From positions 1-38,199 of the forward strand of contig RFPI01000010.1 of assembly GCA_009926205.1 (NCBI GenBank): a stretch of DNA of 38,199 nucleotides, read 5' to 3'. How positions within the stretch are numbered: the first letter of the stretch is position 1; every line of letters starts with the position of its first letter. Shown one piece after another: positions 26,702-36,172 of the stretch. Below the pieces are notes generated by a model. It was not told the DNA's origin and did no database searches. It saw only the letters and a program-made list of their open reading frames with translations. The position numbers and the translations under genes are program-made. This DNA comes from Methylophilaceae bacterium (GTDB lineage: Bacteria > Pseudomonadota > Gammaproteobacteria > Burkholderiales > Methylophilaceae).

Positions 26702-26746
26702 CTACTAAACCCAAGCTGCATTGAATTTTAGTCGCTGTGAAAATGC

Positions 26747-27844
26747 TTATGACACAGCCAGCATTCGATCTAAAGTGAGCTTAGCTAATTGCGCTTCGGT
26801 GGCAGGTACTTTGATTTGATTGACCACATGACCATCTGCAAGATTTTCCAGAGTCCAAGCAAGATGTTGTGGGTCGATACGTGCCATGGTTGAGCACTCG
26901 CAAACCACGTGCGACATAAATTGCACCAATTTGTTTTGCGCTTGCATTTGCTCTGCTAAACGATTCACCAGATTCAACTCGGTGCCTACCAGCCATTGTG
27001 TTCCGGGTTCGGCTTCGTTGACCGTTTTCAAAATATATTCGGTAGAGCCTACAAAGTCAGAATGCAAACAAACTTCAAACGGACATTCTGGATGAGAAAT
27101 CACTTTGCCCTCGGGATATTGTTCACGGAAACGCGTGATATTTTGCTCACGGAACATTTGATGCACTGCACAATGTCCTTTCCACAATAATATTTTGGCT
27201 TGTTTGATTTGCTCTTCGCTTAGTCCACCCATAGGCAAATCTGGATCCCACACTGGCATTTGCTCTAGCGGAATACCCATCTTGTAACCACTCCAGCGAC
27301 CAAGATTTTGGTCGGGGAAAAACAAAACTTTTTCACGCTGCTGAAACGCCCACTCAAGAATCTTAGGGGCATTGGTTGAGGTGCATACGATGCCACCATG
27401 CTCACCACAAAAGGCTTTCAAATCAGCGGCGGAGTTGATGTAAGTCACAGGCGTGATAGTGGCATCAAAATCTAATACTTTGCTCAGCTCACGGCGACTG
27501 CGCTCAACTTTGGCCAAATTCGCCATATCGGCCATAGAACAGCCAGCTGACAGGTCTGGCAAAATGGCAATTTGCTCTGGGCGCGACAAAATATCAGCCA
27601 CCTCGGCCATAAAATGCACACCCAGAAATACGATAAATTCTGCATCCGTTTCAGCGGCATAACGCGACAGTTTGAGAGAATCGCCAGTGTAATCCGCATG
27701 ACGATATACGCTTTCATGCTGATAGTGATGTCCCAAAATCACCACCCTTTTGCCCAGCTTTTGTTTAGCTGCAAGGATACGTGCTTGTAAATCCTCTTGC
27801 TTGGATTGAAGATATGGTTCGAATTTAATAGCAGCTTGTTGCAT
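26747..27844 (-). CDS. nadA: Quinolinate synthase NadA
   Basis: A 365-residue 4Fe-4S enzyme that condenses iminoaspartate with dihydroxyacetone phosphate to quinolinate in NAD synthesis. Conserved parts are VVILGHHYQHESVYRHADY (about 34-52), DLSAGCSMADM (Cys 102, likely cluster ligand), WKGHCAVHQMFRE (Cys 225, likely ligand), HPECPFEV, and the C-terminal VVCECSTMARI (Cys 315/317, third ligand). Length is typical for proteobacteria (350-370). It lies 13 nt behind nudB. nadB and nadC are not in the window. Confidence 0.96.
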   Translation of the reverse strand: MQQAAIKFEPYLQSKQEDLQARILAAKQKLGKRVVILGHHYQHESVYRHADYTGDSLKLSRYAAETDAEFIVFLGVHFMAEVADILSRPEQIAILPDLSAGCSMADMANLAKVERSRRELSKVLDFDATITPVTYINSAADLKAFCGEHGGIVCTSTNAPKILEWAFQQREKVLFFPDQNLGRWSGYKMGIPLEQMPVWDPDLPMGGLSEEQIKQAKILLWKGHCAVHQMFREQNITRFREQYPEGKVISHPECPFEVCLHSDFVGSTEYILKTVNEAEPGTQWLVGTELNLVNRLAEQMQAQNKLVQFMSHVVCECSTMARIDPQHLAWTLENLADGHVVNQIKVPATEAQLAKLTLDRMLAVS

Positions 27845-27857
27845 AGCGATGAAACAC

Positions 27858-28274
27858 CTATAGACTTAATTGATGCATTTCTCCCAGCTTGCGCAGGGCT
27901 TCCACATTGGTCCACGAGAACACTCTCTGCGCAGCTTCGCGCCAATCCACCCATTCATAGGCAATATGTTCACGTGGTGCGAGTTTGACCGGTACGCGGC
28001 CAGGTAATTCCAAACCAAATACATGTTCAACATTTTGTGTCACGCCTGGTGCATAACGATGACGCCAGTGCGGATAGATTTCGTAGGTCTGGCTGAACTG
28101 CCAATCTTGCAACTGGTATTGATGCGCGTCTATGCCTGTCTCTTCCATCAACTCACGGGCGGCGGTGGCGAGTAAATCTGCATCCTCACTCTCGATACTG
28201 CCCGTGACCGATTGCCAAAAACCTGGCTTATCTGCGCGTTCAATCAACAACACCTCGAGCTGCTGGGTGTACAC
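27858..28274 (-). CDS. nudB: Dihydroneopterin triphosphate diphosphatase NudB (start codon uncertain)
   Basis: A Nudix hydrolase that removes pyrophosphate from dihydroneopterin triphosphate in folate synthesis. It has ERADKPGFWQSVTGSIES, a slightly lengthened Nudix box ending ARELMEETGI, and HWRHRYAPGVTQNVEHVF with the NudB-specific pattern. From GTG 28274 the protein has 138 residues, but the family normally begins with a strand like KTPVSVLVLVYT, which is coded upstream of that GTG in the same frame. This reading frame continues back to the aspS stop codon at 28320 with no ATG, GTG or TTG; only a CTG at 28314-28316 is available. No good Shine-Dalgarno precedes the GTG. The true start is therefore probably non-canonical or coupled to aspS. 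Confidence 0.88.
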   Translation of the reverse strand: MYTQQLEVLLIERADKPGFWQSVTGSIESEDADLLATAARELMEETGIDAHQYQLQDWQFSQTYEIYPHWRHRYAPGVTQNVEHVFGLELPGRVPVKLAPREHIAYEWVDWREAAQRVFSWTNVEALRKLGEMHQLSL

Positions 28275-28319
28275 CAGTACTAAGACAGAAACCGGCGTTT
28301 TAAAGGCAGTAGCCAGCGA

Positions 28320-30110
28320 CTATGCCCCCGCCACATTTTGTTGACGCACACGAATATGCAATTCACGTAATTGCTTCTCATCCACCTCGTTTGGCGCGTT
28401 GGTGAGTAAGCACTGTGCTCTTTGTGTTTTAGGGAAAGCAATCACATCACGAATAGATTCTGCGCCTGCCATCAAGGTCACTAAACGATCCAAACCGAAG
28501 GCTAAACCACCGTGTGGAGGAGCACCATATTGCAAGGCCTCGAGCAAGAAGCCAAATTTTTCTTGTGCTTCTTCTGGGCTAATTTTCAGAGCATCAAATA
28601 CTTTGGACTGTACTTGTTGATCATGAATACGCACTGAACCACCACCAACTTCCCAGCCATTCAATACCATATCGTAGGCTTTAGATAAGCATGCCCCAGG
28701 GTTGCTCACCAACAGGTCCTCGTGACCATCTTTTGGCGAGGTAAAGGGGTGATGTAATGCCACCCAGCGATCAGCTTCTTCATCATGTTCAAACATAGGG
28801 AAGTCCACCACCCATAAAGGTGCCCATGCTCGTCCATCCACATGACCCTTTTCATGACCTACTCTGACACGTAAGGCACCCAGTGCTTCATTCACAACCT
28901 TTGCTTTATCCGCACCGAAGAATACCAAGTCGCCATTTTGCGCACCGGTACGTTCAATAATCGCTTTTAGTGCCTGCTCATGGATATTTTTTACGATAGG
29001 ACTTTGTAAGCCTTCTTCACTTAACTTGGTCTTGTCGTTGATTTTGATATAAGCAAGACCTTTGGCGCCGTAAATTTTGACAAATTCTGTATAAGCATCA
29101 ATTTCAGAACGACTAATCTCAGCGCCATTCGGCACGCGTAAGGCGGCCACGCGACCACCTTGCATATTGGCAGCCCCTGAGAACACCTTGAAATCAACAT
29201 CTTTCATGACGTCGGTAAGCTCAGTAATCTCCAGAGTGACTCGCATATCCGGCTTATCTGAACCATATTTATTCATCGCCTCGGCATAGCTCATACGTGA
29301 GAACTGTGCTGGCAAGTCAATATCCTGAACTTGTTTGAACATCTGACGAATCATTTCTTCGACGATATTCATAATTTCTTCTTCGTTTAAGAATGAAGTT
29401 TCGATATCCACTTGGGTAAATTCAGGCTGACGATCTGCACGCAAATCTTCATCACGGAAACATTTGGTGATTTGGAAGTAACGATCAAAACCTGACACCA
29501 TCAACAATTGTTTAAACAATTGTGGCGACTGTGGCAAGGCGAAGAACATGCCATGATGGACACGACTTGGAACGAGGTAATCACGTGCGCCCTCTGGAGT
29601 GCTGCGTGTCAACATAGGGGTTTCTACTTCGATAAAACCATTTTGATCTAGGTAATCACGTAATGTTTTAGCCACGCGATAACGCAACATCAAATTTTTC
29701 TGCATGGCAGGACGACGTAAATCGATATAGCGATGTTGTAAGCGCACTGCCTCACTCAGATTGTCATCATCCAACATAAATGGCGGCGTGAGTGATGGGT
29801 TCAATACTTCAATCTCTGTGGCCAACATTTCCACTTCACCAGTAGGAATGTTTGCGTTCACAGTGCCTTCTGGGCGTGCGCGAACTTTACATACCACACG
29901 CAAAACAAATTCATTGCGCACAGTTTCGGCGATACTGAATGCTTCTGGCGTATCAGGGTCAATCACGATTTGCGCCATACCTTCACGGTCACGCAAATCG
30001 ATAAAAATAACACCACCATGATCACGGCGGCGATGTGCCCATCCGCATAAAGTGACGGTTTGTCCAATGTGGTCGCGGTTTAAATGGCCGCAGTAATGTG
30101 TACGCATCAT
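28320..30110 (-). CDS. aspS: Aspartyl-tRNA synthetase
   Basis: A 596-residue class IIb synthetase. It has an N-terminal OB-fold anticodon domain ([37 protein letters not shown]), motif 2 [19 protein letters not shown], the bacterial GAD insertion at about 290-420, and motif 3 [15 protein letters not shown] near 545. It charges tRNA-Asp; whether it also charges tRNA-Asn, as in several betaproteobacteria with GatCAB, cannot be decided here. Two ATG codons in a row (30110, 30107) open the gene. Gene order fmdB-DUF502-aspS-nudB is conserved in betaproteobacteria. Confidence 0.97.
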   Translation of the reverse strand: MMRTHYCGHLNRDHIGQTVTLCGWAHRRRDHGGVIFIDLRDREGMAQIVIDPDTPEAFSIAETVRNEFVLRVVCKVRARPEGTVNANIPTGEVEMLATEIEVLNPSLTPPFMLDDDNLSEAVRLQHRYIDLRRPAMQKNLMLRYRVAKTLRDYLDQNGFIEVETPMLTRSTPEGARDYLVPSRVHHGMFFALPQSPQLFKQLLMVSGFDRYFQITKCFRDEDLRADRQPEFTQVDIETSFLNEEEIMNIVEEMIRQMFKQVQDIDLPAQFSRMSYAEAMNKYGSDKPDMRVTLEITELTDVMKDVDFKVFSGAANMQGGRVAALRVPNGAEISRSEIDAYTEFVKIYGAKGLAYIKINDKTKLSEEGLQSPIVKNIHEQALKAIIERTGAQNGDLVFFGADKAKVVNEALGALRVRVGHEKGHVDGRAWAPLWVVDFPMFEHDEEADRWVALHHPFTSPKDGHEDLLVSNPGACLSKAYDMVLNGWEVGGGSVRIHDQQVQSKVFDALKISPEEAQEKFGFLLEALQYGAPPHGGLAFGLDRLVTLMAGAESIRDVIAFPKTQRAQCLLTNAPNEVDEKQLRELHIRVRQQNVAGA

Positions 30111-30143
30111 ATTCGAGTTATCGTTTAAAAAAGGTTAAAAAAA

Positions 30144-30770
30144 TTAGGCGTCCGCCGTATCGTCCATCGCTAATGGCGGTTCAGGCACCAAAGGGTGTTT
30201 GGGAGCGACAACTCCCATGGAAATAATATATTTCAATGCTTCATCCACTGACATATCCAGCTCTATGACTTCATTCTTGTGCATCATCAAGAAAAAACCT
30301 GATGTAGGATTAGGCGTGGTTGGCACATATACACTGATGTAATCACCTTTCAAATGATTGGCCACATCGCCACCTGGACGACCAGTCATAAAGGCTATGG
30401 TCCAACTGCCCTGACGCGGATACTGAATCAATAAAGCTTTTCTAAATGCGTTGCCAGAATCAGAAAATAATGTATCTGACACTTGCTTCACGCTGGAATA
30501 GATAGACTTGACCACTGGCAAGCGTTCTAACAATCCTTCCCATAATGCCAGTAAGCGACGCCCAAAAAAATTACTCGCAATCAACCCTGTAATAAAAACA
30601 ATGGCCAAGGTCAGTAAGGCGCCGATACCAGGAATAGTAATTTCCTCACGCCAAGAAGGCGGCAACAACAGCAGGCTCTTATCCATCACGCCGATTAGCG
30701 CGCTAATCACCCAAACAGTGATTAACAGTGGCACGAGCACCAACAAGCCAGTAATAAAATTTTTCTTCAT
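30144..30770 (-). CDS. DUF502 family inner-membrane protein
   Basis: A 208-residue protein with two membrane segments, MKKNFITGLLVLVPLLITVW (N terminus) and a second near 50-70 (GIGALLTLAIVFITGLIASN). The DUF502 signature follows: ERLPVVKSIYSSVKQVSDTL, then FRKALLIQYPRQGSWTIAFM and FVPTTPNP-like VYVPTTPNPTSGF. The function is unknown; plant members are called COV-like. It lies between fmdB and aspS, an order kept across betaproteobacteria. Confidence 0.9.
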   Translation of the reverse strand: MKKNFITGLLVLVPLLITVWVISALIGVMDKSLLLLPPSWREEITIPGIGALLTLAIVFITGLIASNFFGRRLLALWEGLLERLPVVKSIYSSVKQVSDTLFSDSGNAFRKALLIQYPRQGSWTIAFMTGRPGGDVANHLKGDYISVYVPTTPNPTSGFFLMMHKNEVIELDMSVDEALKYIISMGVVAPKHPLVPEPPLAMDDTADA

Positions 30771-30783
30771 CGTTTACTCAAAT

Positions 30784-31035
30784 TTAGTGACAAGCGCAGC
30801 CTGTGCCACAGCTTGGCGCCTCTGTCTCTTTTGCTTTCTCACTCGGTTTGCTGCCACCTTTAAAATCTGTGGCGTACCATCCTGTGCCATTTAATTGAAA
30901 GCTGGGCGCGGATAGCAGTTTAGTAAAAGTGTTTTGCTGACATTGTGGACAGGCTGTGACACTAGGCTCACTCACCTTACGCATCACTTCTTGTTTAAAA
31001 CCACAATGGCTACATTGATAGTCATAAATCGGCAT
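30784..31035 (-). CDS. FmdB-family zinc ribbon protein
   Basis: An 83-residue protein with the FmdB/regulatory zinc ribbon: MPIYDYQCSHCGFKQEVM and ACPQCQQNTFTKLLSAPSF give two C-x2-C knuckles, followed by LNGTGWYATDF. The tail CGTGCACH is a further Cys/His cluster common to this family and may bind metal. Family members are small putative regulators of unknown target. GGAGGG lies 7 nt before the ATG. It heads the DUF502-aspS-nudB run. Confidence 0.93.
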   Translation of the reverse strand: MPIYDYQCSHCGFKQEVMRKVSEPSVTACPQCQQNTFTKLLSAPSFQLNGTGWYATDFKGGSKPSEKAKETEAPSCGTGCACH

Positions 31036-31108
31036 GATGTGCCCTCCAAAAAAGCAAAACCGGAATTATACCCGCAACACCCGCTTTGAAAAAGTAAACA
31101 GGTGCCGT

Positions 31109-31133
31109 AATTCAAGGCTAAGCCACTTGAATT
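31109..31133. repeat. Inverted repeat between ampG and fmdB
   Basis: AATTCAAG and CTTGAATT form perfect 8-bp arms around a 9-bp centre. It lies 31 bp past the ampG stop and 74 bp ahead of the fmdB start. There is no T run on either side, so an operator or an RNA 3'-end hairpin is as likely as a terminator. Confidence 0.4.
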
Positions 31134-31163
31134 CAAAGAAATTTTGACAAAAATACCCCTAGC

Positions 31164-32414
31164 TTATTTCAGGGAATGAGAGGACTCTTCCCGCCAAGGT
31201 GCAACTTTGACCAGCAACAACATCCCTGGGATTGCGATAAGGAAACACATCACAAAGAATTGTTGCCAACCCAAGCTCTCTACCATATACCCTGTGGCGG
31301 CATTGGCCACTGTTCTTGGTACCGCAGCAAGACTAGTAAACAAAGCAAATTGTGTCGCGGTGTACATCGGATTGGTTTCACGGGCGATATACGCCACAAA
31401 TGCCGCCGTCCCCAAACCAACCCCAAATGCCTCAATGCCAATGACTGCGCCTAGGGAAAATAGGCTATGTCCAGCATCGACTAACCAGGCAAATCCAAGA
31501 ATCGCCACCATCTGCAATACGCCAAATACCCATAAGGCACGATTTATTCCAATTTTTAGCATCCACAATCCGCCCAGCATGCCCCCAATGACACTGGGCC
31601 AAAGCCCAGCATTTTTAGCAATCAAACCAATCTCGGTTTTGCTAAAGCCCATATCCAAATAAAAAGGGGTGGCTAAGGCGGTAGCCATGCTGTCACCTAA
31701 CTTGTAAAGAAAGATAAACAACAAAACCAGAAGCGCAGATTGCACACCTCGACGTTGCATGAACTCGACGAAAGGAGCCACCACAGCTTCTCTAAGAGTT
31801 TTAGGCCTGTCCAGTAATAGCGCTGGCTCTCGCACTAATAATGTCATCATCATACCCGGCAGCATAAACATGGCAGTGATGACAAACACATAAGACCAAT
31901 CTAAATGATCTGCCAAAATCAAGGACAAAGAACCAGGGATTAAGCCAGCTAATTTATATGCGTTGACATGGACTGCATTGCCTAAACCTAATTCCTCATC
32001 CAACAGCAATTCACGCCGATAGGCATCTAAAACAATATCTTGGCTCGCACTGAAAAAGGCTACTAAGCTACAAAAATAGGCAATTGTCCAAATGTCCAAT
32101 TGGGGATGAAAGCGCCCAAACATGGGCAAAGTCAGTATTAATCCCAGTTGGGTCAGTAATAACCAACCCCGTCTTCGTCCTAGCGGTAGGGTATATCGGT
32201 CAAACAACGGCGCCCAAATAAATTTCCAGGTAAAGGGTAACTGTATCAGCGCGAAAAGTCCTATTGCCTTGAGATCGACTCCCTCACTGCGCAACCATGC
32301 AGGCAACAAACTCACCAAGATATAAAGCGGTAAGCCCGAGCTAAAGCCAGTAAAGAAACAGATAAGCATTTTGCGGCTAAATAATTGCCGGCTGAGTGAT
32401 GTTGGTTTTGTCAT
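31164..32414 (-). CDS. ampG: Muropeptide permease AmpG (MFS transporter)
   Basis: A 416-residue major facilitator with about 12 membrane helices. The opening FTGFSSGLPLYILVSLLPAW and the loop IGLFALIQLPFTWKFIWAPLFDRY with LGRRRGW are characteristic of AmpG, which brings GlcNAc-anhydroMurNAc peptides from the periplasm into the cytoplasm for cell-wall recycling. DAYRRELL behind helix 4 and the YTATQFALFTSLAAVPRT segment also fit. Length is shorter than the 491 of E. coli but normal for the shorter AmpG group. It is divergent from the TauE/SafE-like gene. Confidence 0.9.
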   Translation of the reverse strand: MTKPTSLSRQLFSRKMLICFFTGFSSGLPLYILVSLLPAWLRSEGVDLKAIGLFALIQLPFTWKFIWAPLFDRYTLPLGRRRGWLLLTQLGLILTLPMFGRFHPQLDIWTIAYFCSLVAFFSASQDIVLDAYRRELLLDEELGLGNAVHVNAYKLAGLIPGSLSLILADHLDWSYVFVITAMFMLPGMMMTLLVREPALLLDRPKTLREAVVAPFVEFMQRRGVQSALLVLLFIFLYKLGDSMATALATPFYLDMGFSKTEIGLIAKNAGLWPSVIGGMLGGLWMLKIGINRALWVFGVLQMVAILGFAWLVDAGHSLFSLGAVIGIEAFGVGLGTAAFVAYIARETNPMYTATQFALFTSLAAVPRTVANAATGYMVESLGWQQFFVMCFLIAIPGMLLLVKVAPWREESSHSLK

Positions 32415-32483
32415 GGTGATAAAGAGTAACCGAAAATGTTGGCTTCATGCCAAAATACCGCATCTTTATTATAGAAAATTCGC

Positions 32484-33143
32484 ATGATTGAATTATCGCT
32501 TTGGAGTGCCTTTTTAGTCGCCATGTTGGGTGGGGGACATTGTATAGGCATGTGCGGTGGCCTGATGATGGCGGTGGGCATGCAACTTCCTCAGCCCAAA
32601 TGGCTTTATCTACTCACTTACAACCTTGGTCGCATTTCTAGCTATGCCCTGGCTGGTGCACTGGTTGGCTCACTTGGTCAGGCAAGCTCGGTGCTAGAGT
32701 TTATTTTGCCTATTCAACAAATCCTATTTTTATTGAGCAGTCTTATGTTGCTGCTGCTAGGGCTTTATATCGCCAATCTCTGGCATGGTTTATTGCTGAT
32801 AGAAAAATTGGGGGGGCGCTTATGGGTGCGAGTCGAGCCTTGGGCGAGAAAATTATTACCCATTCAGCATCTGCCTCAAGCATTCTTTGCTGGCATGCTA
32901 TGGGGATGGCTACCCTGTGGCTTGGTGTATAGCGTGTTAATTGGAGCACTAGCCAGCGGCAGCGCGCAAAATGGTGCCATCATGATGTTGATGTTTGGAT
33001 TGGGTACTTTACCCATGTTAATTAGTCTTGGTTTTGCCAGCGCGAAATTGAAACCAGTGTTGCAAAGCGAGCGTTTACGTATGATTTGTGGTGGCATGAT
33101 TGCCATGTTCGGCATCATGGGGTTATATCGACTTTTTTGGTAA
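32484..33143 (+). CDS. Sulfite exporter TauE/SafE family membrane protein
   Basis: A 219-residue protein with about six membrane segments. The first carries GGGHCIGMCGGLMMAVG, a Cys-rich motif shared with TauE/SafE and DsbD-like membrane proteins involved in metal or thiol transport and often found beside cytochrome oxidase assembly genes. A second conserved segment, FFAGMLWGWLPCGLVYSVL, follows near 135. No cytochrome genes are nearby, so the substrate is open. A -10-like TATTAT lies 11 nt ahead of the ATG. The downstream metW ends 28 bp past its stop on the opposite strand. Confidence 0.85.
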   Translation: MIELSLWSAFLVAMLGGGHCIGMCGGLMMAVGMQLPQPKWLYLLTYNLGRISSYALAGALVGSLGQASSVLEFILPIQQILFLLSSLMLLLLGLYIANLWHGLLLIEKLGGRLWVRVEPWARKLLPIQHLPQAFFAGMLWGWLPCGLVYSVLIGALASGSAQNGAIMMLMFGLGTLPMLISLGFASAKLKPVLQSERLRMICGGMIAMFGIMGLYRLFW

Positions 33144-33171
33144 GCCCAATGAAAGCGAAATTAGGACAACT

Positions 33172-33789
33172 CTATTCTTGTGCGCACAAGCGATACATCG
33201 CCAAGCTACCCCGCAGATTGGGTAGTAGGTGAATTTCACGCTTGGCATTTATCACTAATCTTTGCATCACTCGAATGCGATGATTCGCGCAAAACTCATC
33301 AAAATCCTTGATCGTACATAAGTGCACATTCGGTGTGTCATACCAATGGTAAGGCAAAGATTTAGAAACTGGCATTTGCCCCGCGATTAACTGAATACGA
33401 TGACGCCAATAGCCAAAGTTAGGGAATGTCACAATCGCCTCACGACCCACTCGCAACATTTCATGCACAATCGCTTCGGTACGTAACACCGCTTGCAAAG
33501 TCTGCGACAAAATGACGACATCAAAGGATTGCGCCTCAAAACCTGACAGGCCTTCCTCAAGATTGTTCTGAATCACATCTACGCCATTCTCAAGCGCTTT
33601 TAGCCAACTGGCATCATCTTTCTCAACGCCATAACCACGAATTTGATGGCTCTTTGTCAACTGTGTCAGCAAAGTGCCGTCGCCACAGCCCAAGTCCAAC
33701 ACCTTGGCACCAGGCTTAATCCATTTGGCGATTAAATCGAAATCGGCGCGGCTTTGTGATTGCAAGGCTAGCATTTGTTGAGAGTTCAT
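33172..33789 (-). CDS. metW: Methionine biosynthesis protein MetW
   Basis: A SAM-dependent methyltransferase-fold protein of about 205 residues, beginning RADFDLIAKWIKPGAKVLDL followed by GCGDGTLLTQL (SAM motif I) and later VVILSQTLQAV and NFGYWRHRIQLIAGQMPVS. MetW pairs with MetX in many proteobacteria and is needed for homoserine acetylation; in some species the two form a complex. I chose ATG 33789, with AGGTG about 8 nt upstream, over GTG 33798. The gene is 13 nt behind metX. Confidence 0.93.
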   Translation of the reverse strand: MNSQQMLALQSQSRADFDLIAKWIKPGAKVLDLGCGDGTLLTQLTKSHQIRGYGVEKDDASWLKALENGVDVIQNNLEEGLSGFEAQSFDVVILSQTLQAVLRTEAIVHEMLRVGREAIVTFPNFGYWRHRIQLIAGQMPVSKSLPYHWYDTPNVHLCTIKDFDEFCANHRIRVMQRLVINAKREIHLLPNLRGSLAMYRLCAQE

Positions 33790-33802
33790 CTTGGTCACCT
33801 AT

Positions 33803-34948
33803 CTAAACCTTCACTTTATTCAGATAACTACGCACAATATTGTGATAGTGAGGATCGGGCATCAAGAAAGCATCGTGGCCATGCGCAGCTGTCACCTCGG
33901 CATAACTCACGGACAACTCATTATCCAGCAGCGCTTTGACAATCTCTTTGGAACGCGCTGGAGAAAAACGCCAATCACTAGTAAACGAAACGACTAGAAA
34001 ATCTGCCGTCACATGCGCCAGTGCTGCGGATAAATCGCCCCCTGCTTGTTTGGCTGGATCGAAATAATCCAAAGCACGCGTCATCCGCAAATAGGTATTG
34101 GCATCAAACTCACCCGCAAATTTATCGCCTTGATAACGGAGGTAAGACTCCATCTCAAACTCAACGTCAAAACTATATTGATACTCTTCACCACGCAGTT
34201 TTCGGCCAAATTTGGCGCCCATGGCGTCATCACTCAAATAAGTAATATGGCCTAACATGCGGGCGATGCGTAAACCTCGGCGTGGCAATACGCCATGGTT
34301 GTAATATTCGCCATTGTGAAATTCTGGGTCAGTAATAATGGCTTGGCGCGCAACTTCATTAAAGGCAATATTTTGCGCGGTGAGATTGGGCGCAGAAGCA
34401 ATCACCAAGGCGTTTCTTACGCGCTGTGGATGTGCAATTGTCCACTGTAGCGCCTGCATGCCACCCAAACTACCACCGACAACAGCAGCGAGACTTTGAA
34501 TGCCCAAATGGTCCAACAGGCAAGCTTGCGAATTGACCCAGTCTTCTACCGTCACTATCGGAAAACTCGCGCCCCATGGTCGATCGGTACTTGGGTTGGT
34601 CGTGAGTGGGCCACTACTGCCGTGACAACCACCAAGATTATTCAAGCCAATCACAAAGAACTTATTGGTGTCCAAAGGCTTGCCGGGGCCTATCATATTG
34701 TCCCACCAGCCCGGATGTTTATCTTCGGCGCTATATTTACCCGCTACGTGGTGATTTCCTGAAAGTGCATGACAAATCAACACCGCATTGGACTTATCTG
34801 CATTCAATTTTCCATAGGTTTCGTATACCAAATGAAATTGCGGCAGAATCTGACCGCTGGACAAAGTGAGCGGCTGATTAAAATGCGCTGTTTTTGGGGC
34901 AACAATGCCCACTGAGGAGTTGTCTTGTATGGCTGTGTTTTCTTGCAT
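33803..34948 (-). CDS. metX: Homoserine O-acyltransferase MetX
   Basis: A 381-residue alpha/beta hydrolase that acylates homoserine with acetyl- or succinyl-CoA in methionine synthesis. The nucleophile elbow [12 protein letters not shown], the Asp in FTSDWRFSP and the His in [12 protein letters not shown] give the triad. [14 protein letters not shown] and [10 protein letters not shown] are also conserved. Start: ATG 34948 leaves a short lead before [16 protein letters not shown], close to the usual N terminus; an ATG at 34963 is also in frame. A perfect TATAAT lies 6 nt ahead of ATG 34948. Succinyl versus acetyl preference cannot be read reliably by eye. Confidence 0.95.
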   Translation of the reverse strand: MQENTAIQDNSSVGIVAPKTAHFNQPLTLSSGQILPQFHLVYETYGKLNADKSNAVLICHALSGNHHVAGKYSAEDKHPGWWDNMIGPGKPLDTNKFFVIGLNNLGGCHGSSGPLTTNPSTDRPWGASFPIVTVEDWVNSQACLLDHLGIQSLAAVVGGSLGGMQALQWTIAHPQRVRNALVIASAPNLTAQNIAFNEVARQAIITDPEFHNGEYYNHGVLPRRGLRIARMLGHITYLSDDAMGAKFGRKLRGEEYQYSFDVEFEMESYLRYQGDKFAGEFDANTYLRMTRALDYFDPAKQAGGDLSAALAHVTADFLVVSFTSDWRFSPARSKEIVKALLDNELSVSYAEVTAAHGHDAFLMPDPHYHNIVRSYLNKVKV

Positions 34949-34954
34949 GCGAGC

Positions 34955-34960
34955 ATTATA
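34955..34960 (-). promoter_or_regulatory. -10 box directly ahead of metX
   Basis: TATAAT on the minus strand ends 6 nt before the ATG at 34948, so transcription would begin at or next to the start codon. The -35 region is poor. Confidence 0.4.
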
Positions 34961-35029
34961 CATGCTAAAAGCTGATTCTCGCCCCTCTAAGGCAGAGCGC
35001 TTAAGCATCTATCCACTGACAAATTGGTA

Positions 35030-35890
35030 ATGAATACGCAAAAAATAACTATTGAACAAGCATTGCAACAAGCAGCGCAAAAAATCATAAGCGCATCGGG
35101 ATTGCCTCTCGCAGAAGCACGAATTGAGGCACGCACGCTGCTATTACATACGCTGAAACAATCGCATGCTTGGCTGATTAGTCATGGTGATGACATGCTA
35201 AGCGAGCGTCATGGCCAGGACTTTCATCATGTATTAGCCCGTCGACTTGAAGGTGAGCCAATTGCCTATATTTTGGGATATCGTGAATTTTTTGGACTGC
35301 AACTCAAGGTAAGTCCTGCCACTCTGATCCCGCGTCAGGATACCGAAATTCTGGTTGAGACCGCCCTAGCACTCATCCCATCAAAAAATGCTTGGCATAT
35401 TGCTGATTTGGGCACTGGATCGGGGGCGATTGCGCTGGCCATCGCGCATCAACGACCTGATTGTCAGTTATGGGCGACTGACCAGTCGGAAGAGGCATTA
35501 ACAATCGCACAAGAAAATGCCCGATTACTCCAAGTGAATAACATTCATTTTCGCCATGGTTCTTGGTTCGCGCCGCTGACTGATTTGAGTTTCGATTTAA
35601 TCGTGAGCAATCCACCTTATATCCCCCAGCAAGACGCACATTTGACTCAAGGTGATTTGCGTTTTGAACCACTTTCCGCACTAGCATCAGGGCATGACGG
35701 TTTAGATGACATCCGTTCTATTATTCAACAAAGCAAACAACATCTTTCCCCTCACGGTTTTCTACTGCTAGAACACGGTTTTGATCAGGCGCAAGCCATT
35801 GCAAATATCGCTTATGAAAATCAGGCAAGCCATGTCAGTCATATCAAAGATTTGGCTGGTCTAGATAGAGTCAGCCAAATCCAGTTTTAA
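35030..35890 (+). CDS. prmC: Release factor glutamine methyltransferase PrmC
   Basis: A 286-residue SAM-dependent enzyme that methylates the Gln of the GGQ motif in release factors 1 and 2. The N-terminal helical domain (about 1-80) precedes AYILGYREFFGLQLKVSP and TLIPRQDTEILVE. The SAM motif IADLGTGSGAIALAIA and the catalytic NPPYIPQQD (about 192-200) follow. The order and length match the family. ATG 35030 is preferred over TTG 35024. The usual partner prfA is not in the window. Confidence 0.95.
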   Translation: MNTQKITIEQALQQAAQKIISASGLPLAEARIEARTLLLHTLKQSHAWLISHGDDMLSERHGQDFHHVLARRLEGEPIAYILGYREFFGLQLKVSPATLIPRQDTEILVETALALIPSKNAWHIADLGTGSGAIALAIAHQRPDCQLWATDQSEEALTIAQENARLLQVNNIHFRHGSWFAPLTDLSFDLIVSNPPYIPQQDAHLTQGDLRFEPLSALASGHDGLDDIRSIIQQSKQHLSPHGFLLLEHGFDQAQAIANIAYENQASHVSHIKDLAGLDRVSQIQF

Positions 35891-35903
35891 TATCCGCTAA
35901 GAT

Positions 35904-36158
35904 TTACTTTCTGCATTTAAAGGTCAACTCTCTGACAGTACCCGTGCTATTTTCATCTTTCGCGATGACGTCATATCCTTTAGGACAGGTGTTCATCGCT
36001 TTGTTGTTACAACTCCCCCAAGTCTCGACTGCGCCACCACATCCAACAAAATAATCACCATTTGAACGTGTTTTGACGGGTTGTTGTTGACCATTTAGTA
36101 ATTGCTGACAAGCAGTTAAAAAAAATAACGCACTTGATATTACAAAAAAAATTTTCAT
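35904..36158 (-). CDS. Small Cys-rich lipoprotein, unknown function
   Basis: An 84-residue protein with a lipoprotein signal (FFVISSALFFLTAC, lipidated Cys 17) and a mature domain with four more Cys: GCGG (40), SCNNKA (50), TCPKGYDV (58) and KCRK (82). The spacing C-x3-A-x3-C-x2-G-Y recurs in small exported proteobacterial proteins and suggests two disulfides. I do not know a function. Start ATG 36158 is chosen because it opens the signal peptide directly; an upstream in-frame ATG would add nine residues. It lies behind the porin gene on the same strand, with a terminator between them. Confidence 0.7.
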   Translation of the reverse strand: MKIFFVISSALFFLTACQQLLNGQQQPVKTRSNGDYFVGCGGAVETWGSCNNKAMNTCPKGYDVIAKDENSTGTVRELTFKCRK

Positions 36159-36172
36159 ACGATTCCCAAAAT

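Noticed and set aside
32439-32453. TTGGC-N5-GCCAA dyad between ampG and the TauE-like gene
   Set aside because: Five-base arms are too short to separate from chance, and no regulator gene is nearby.
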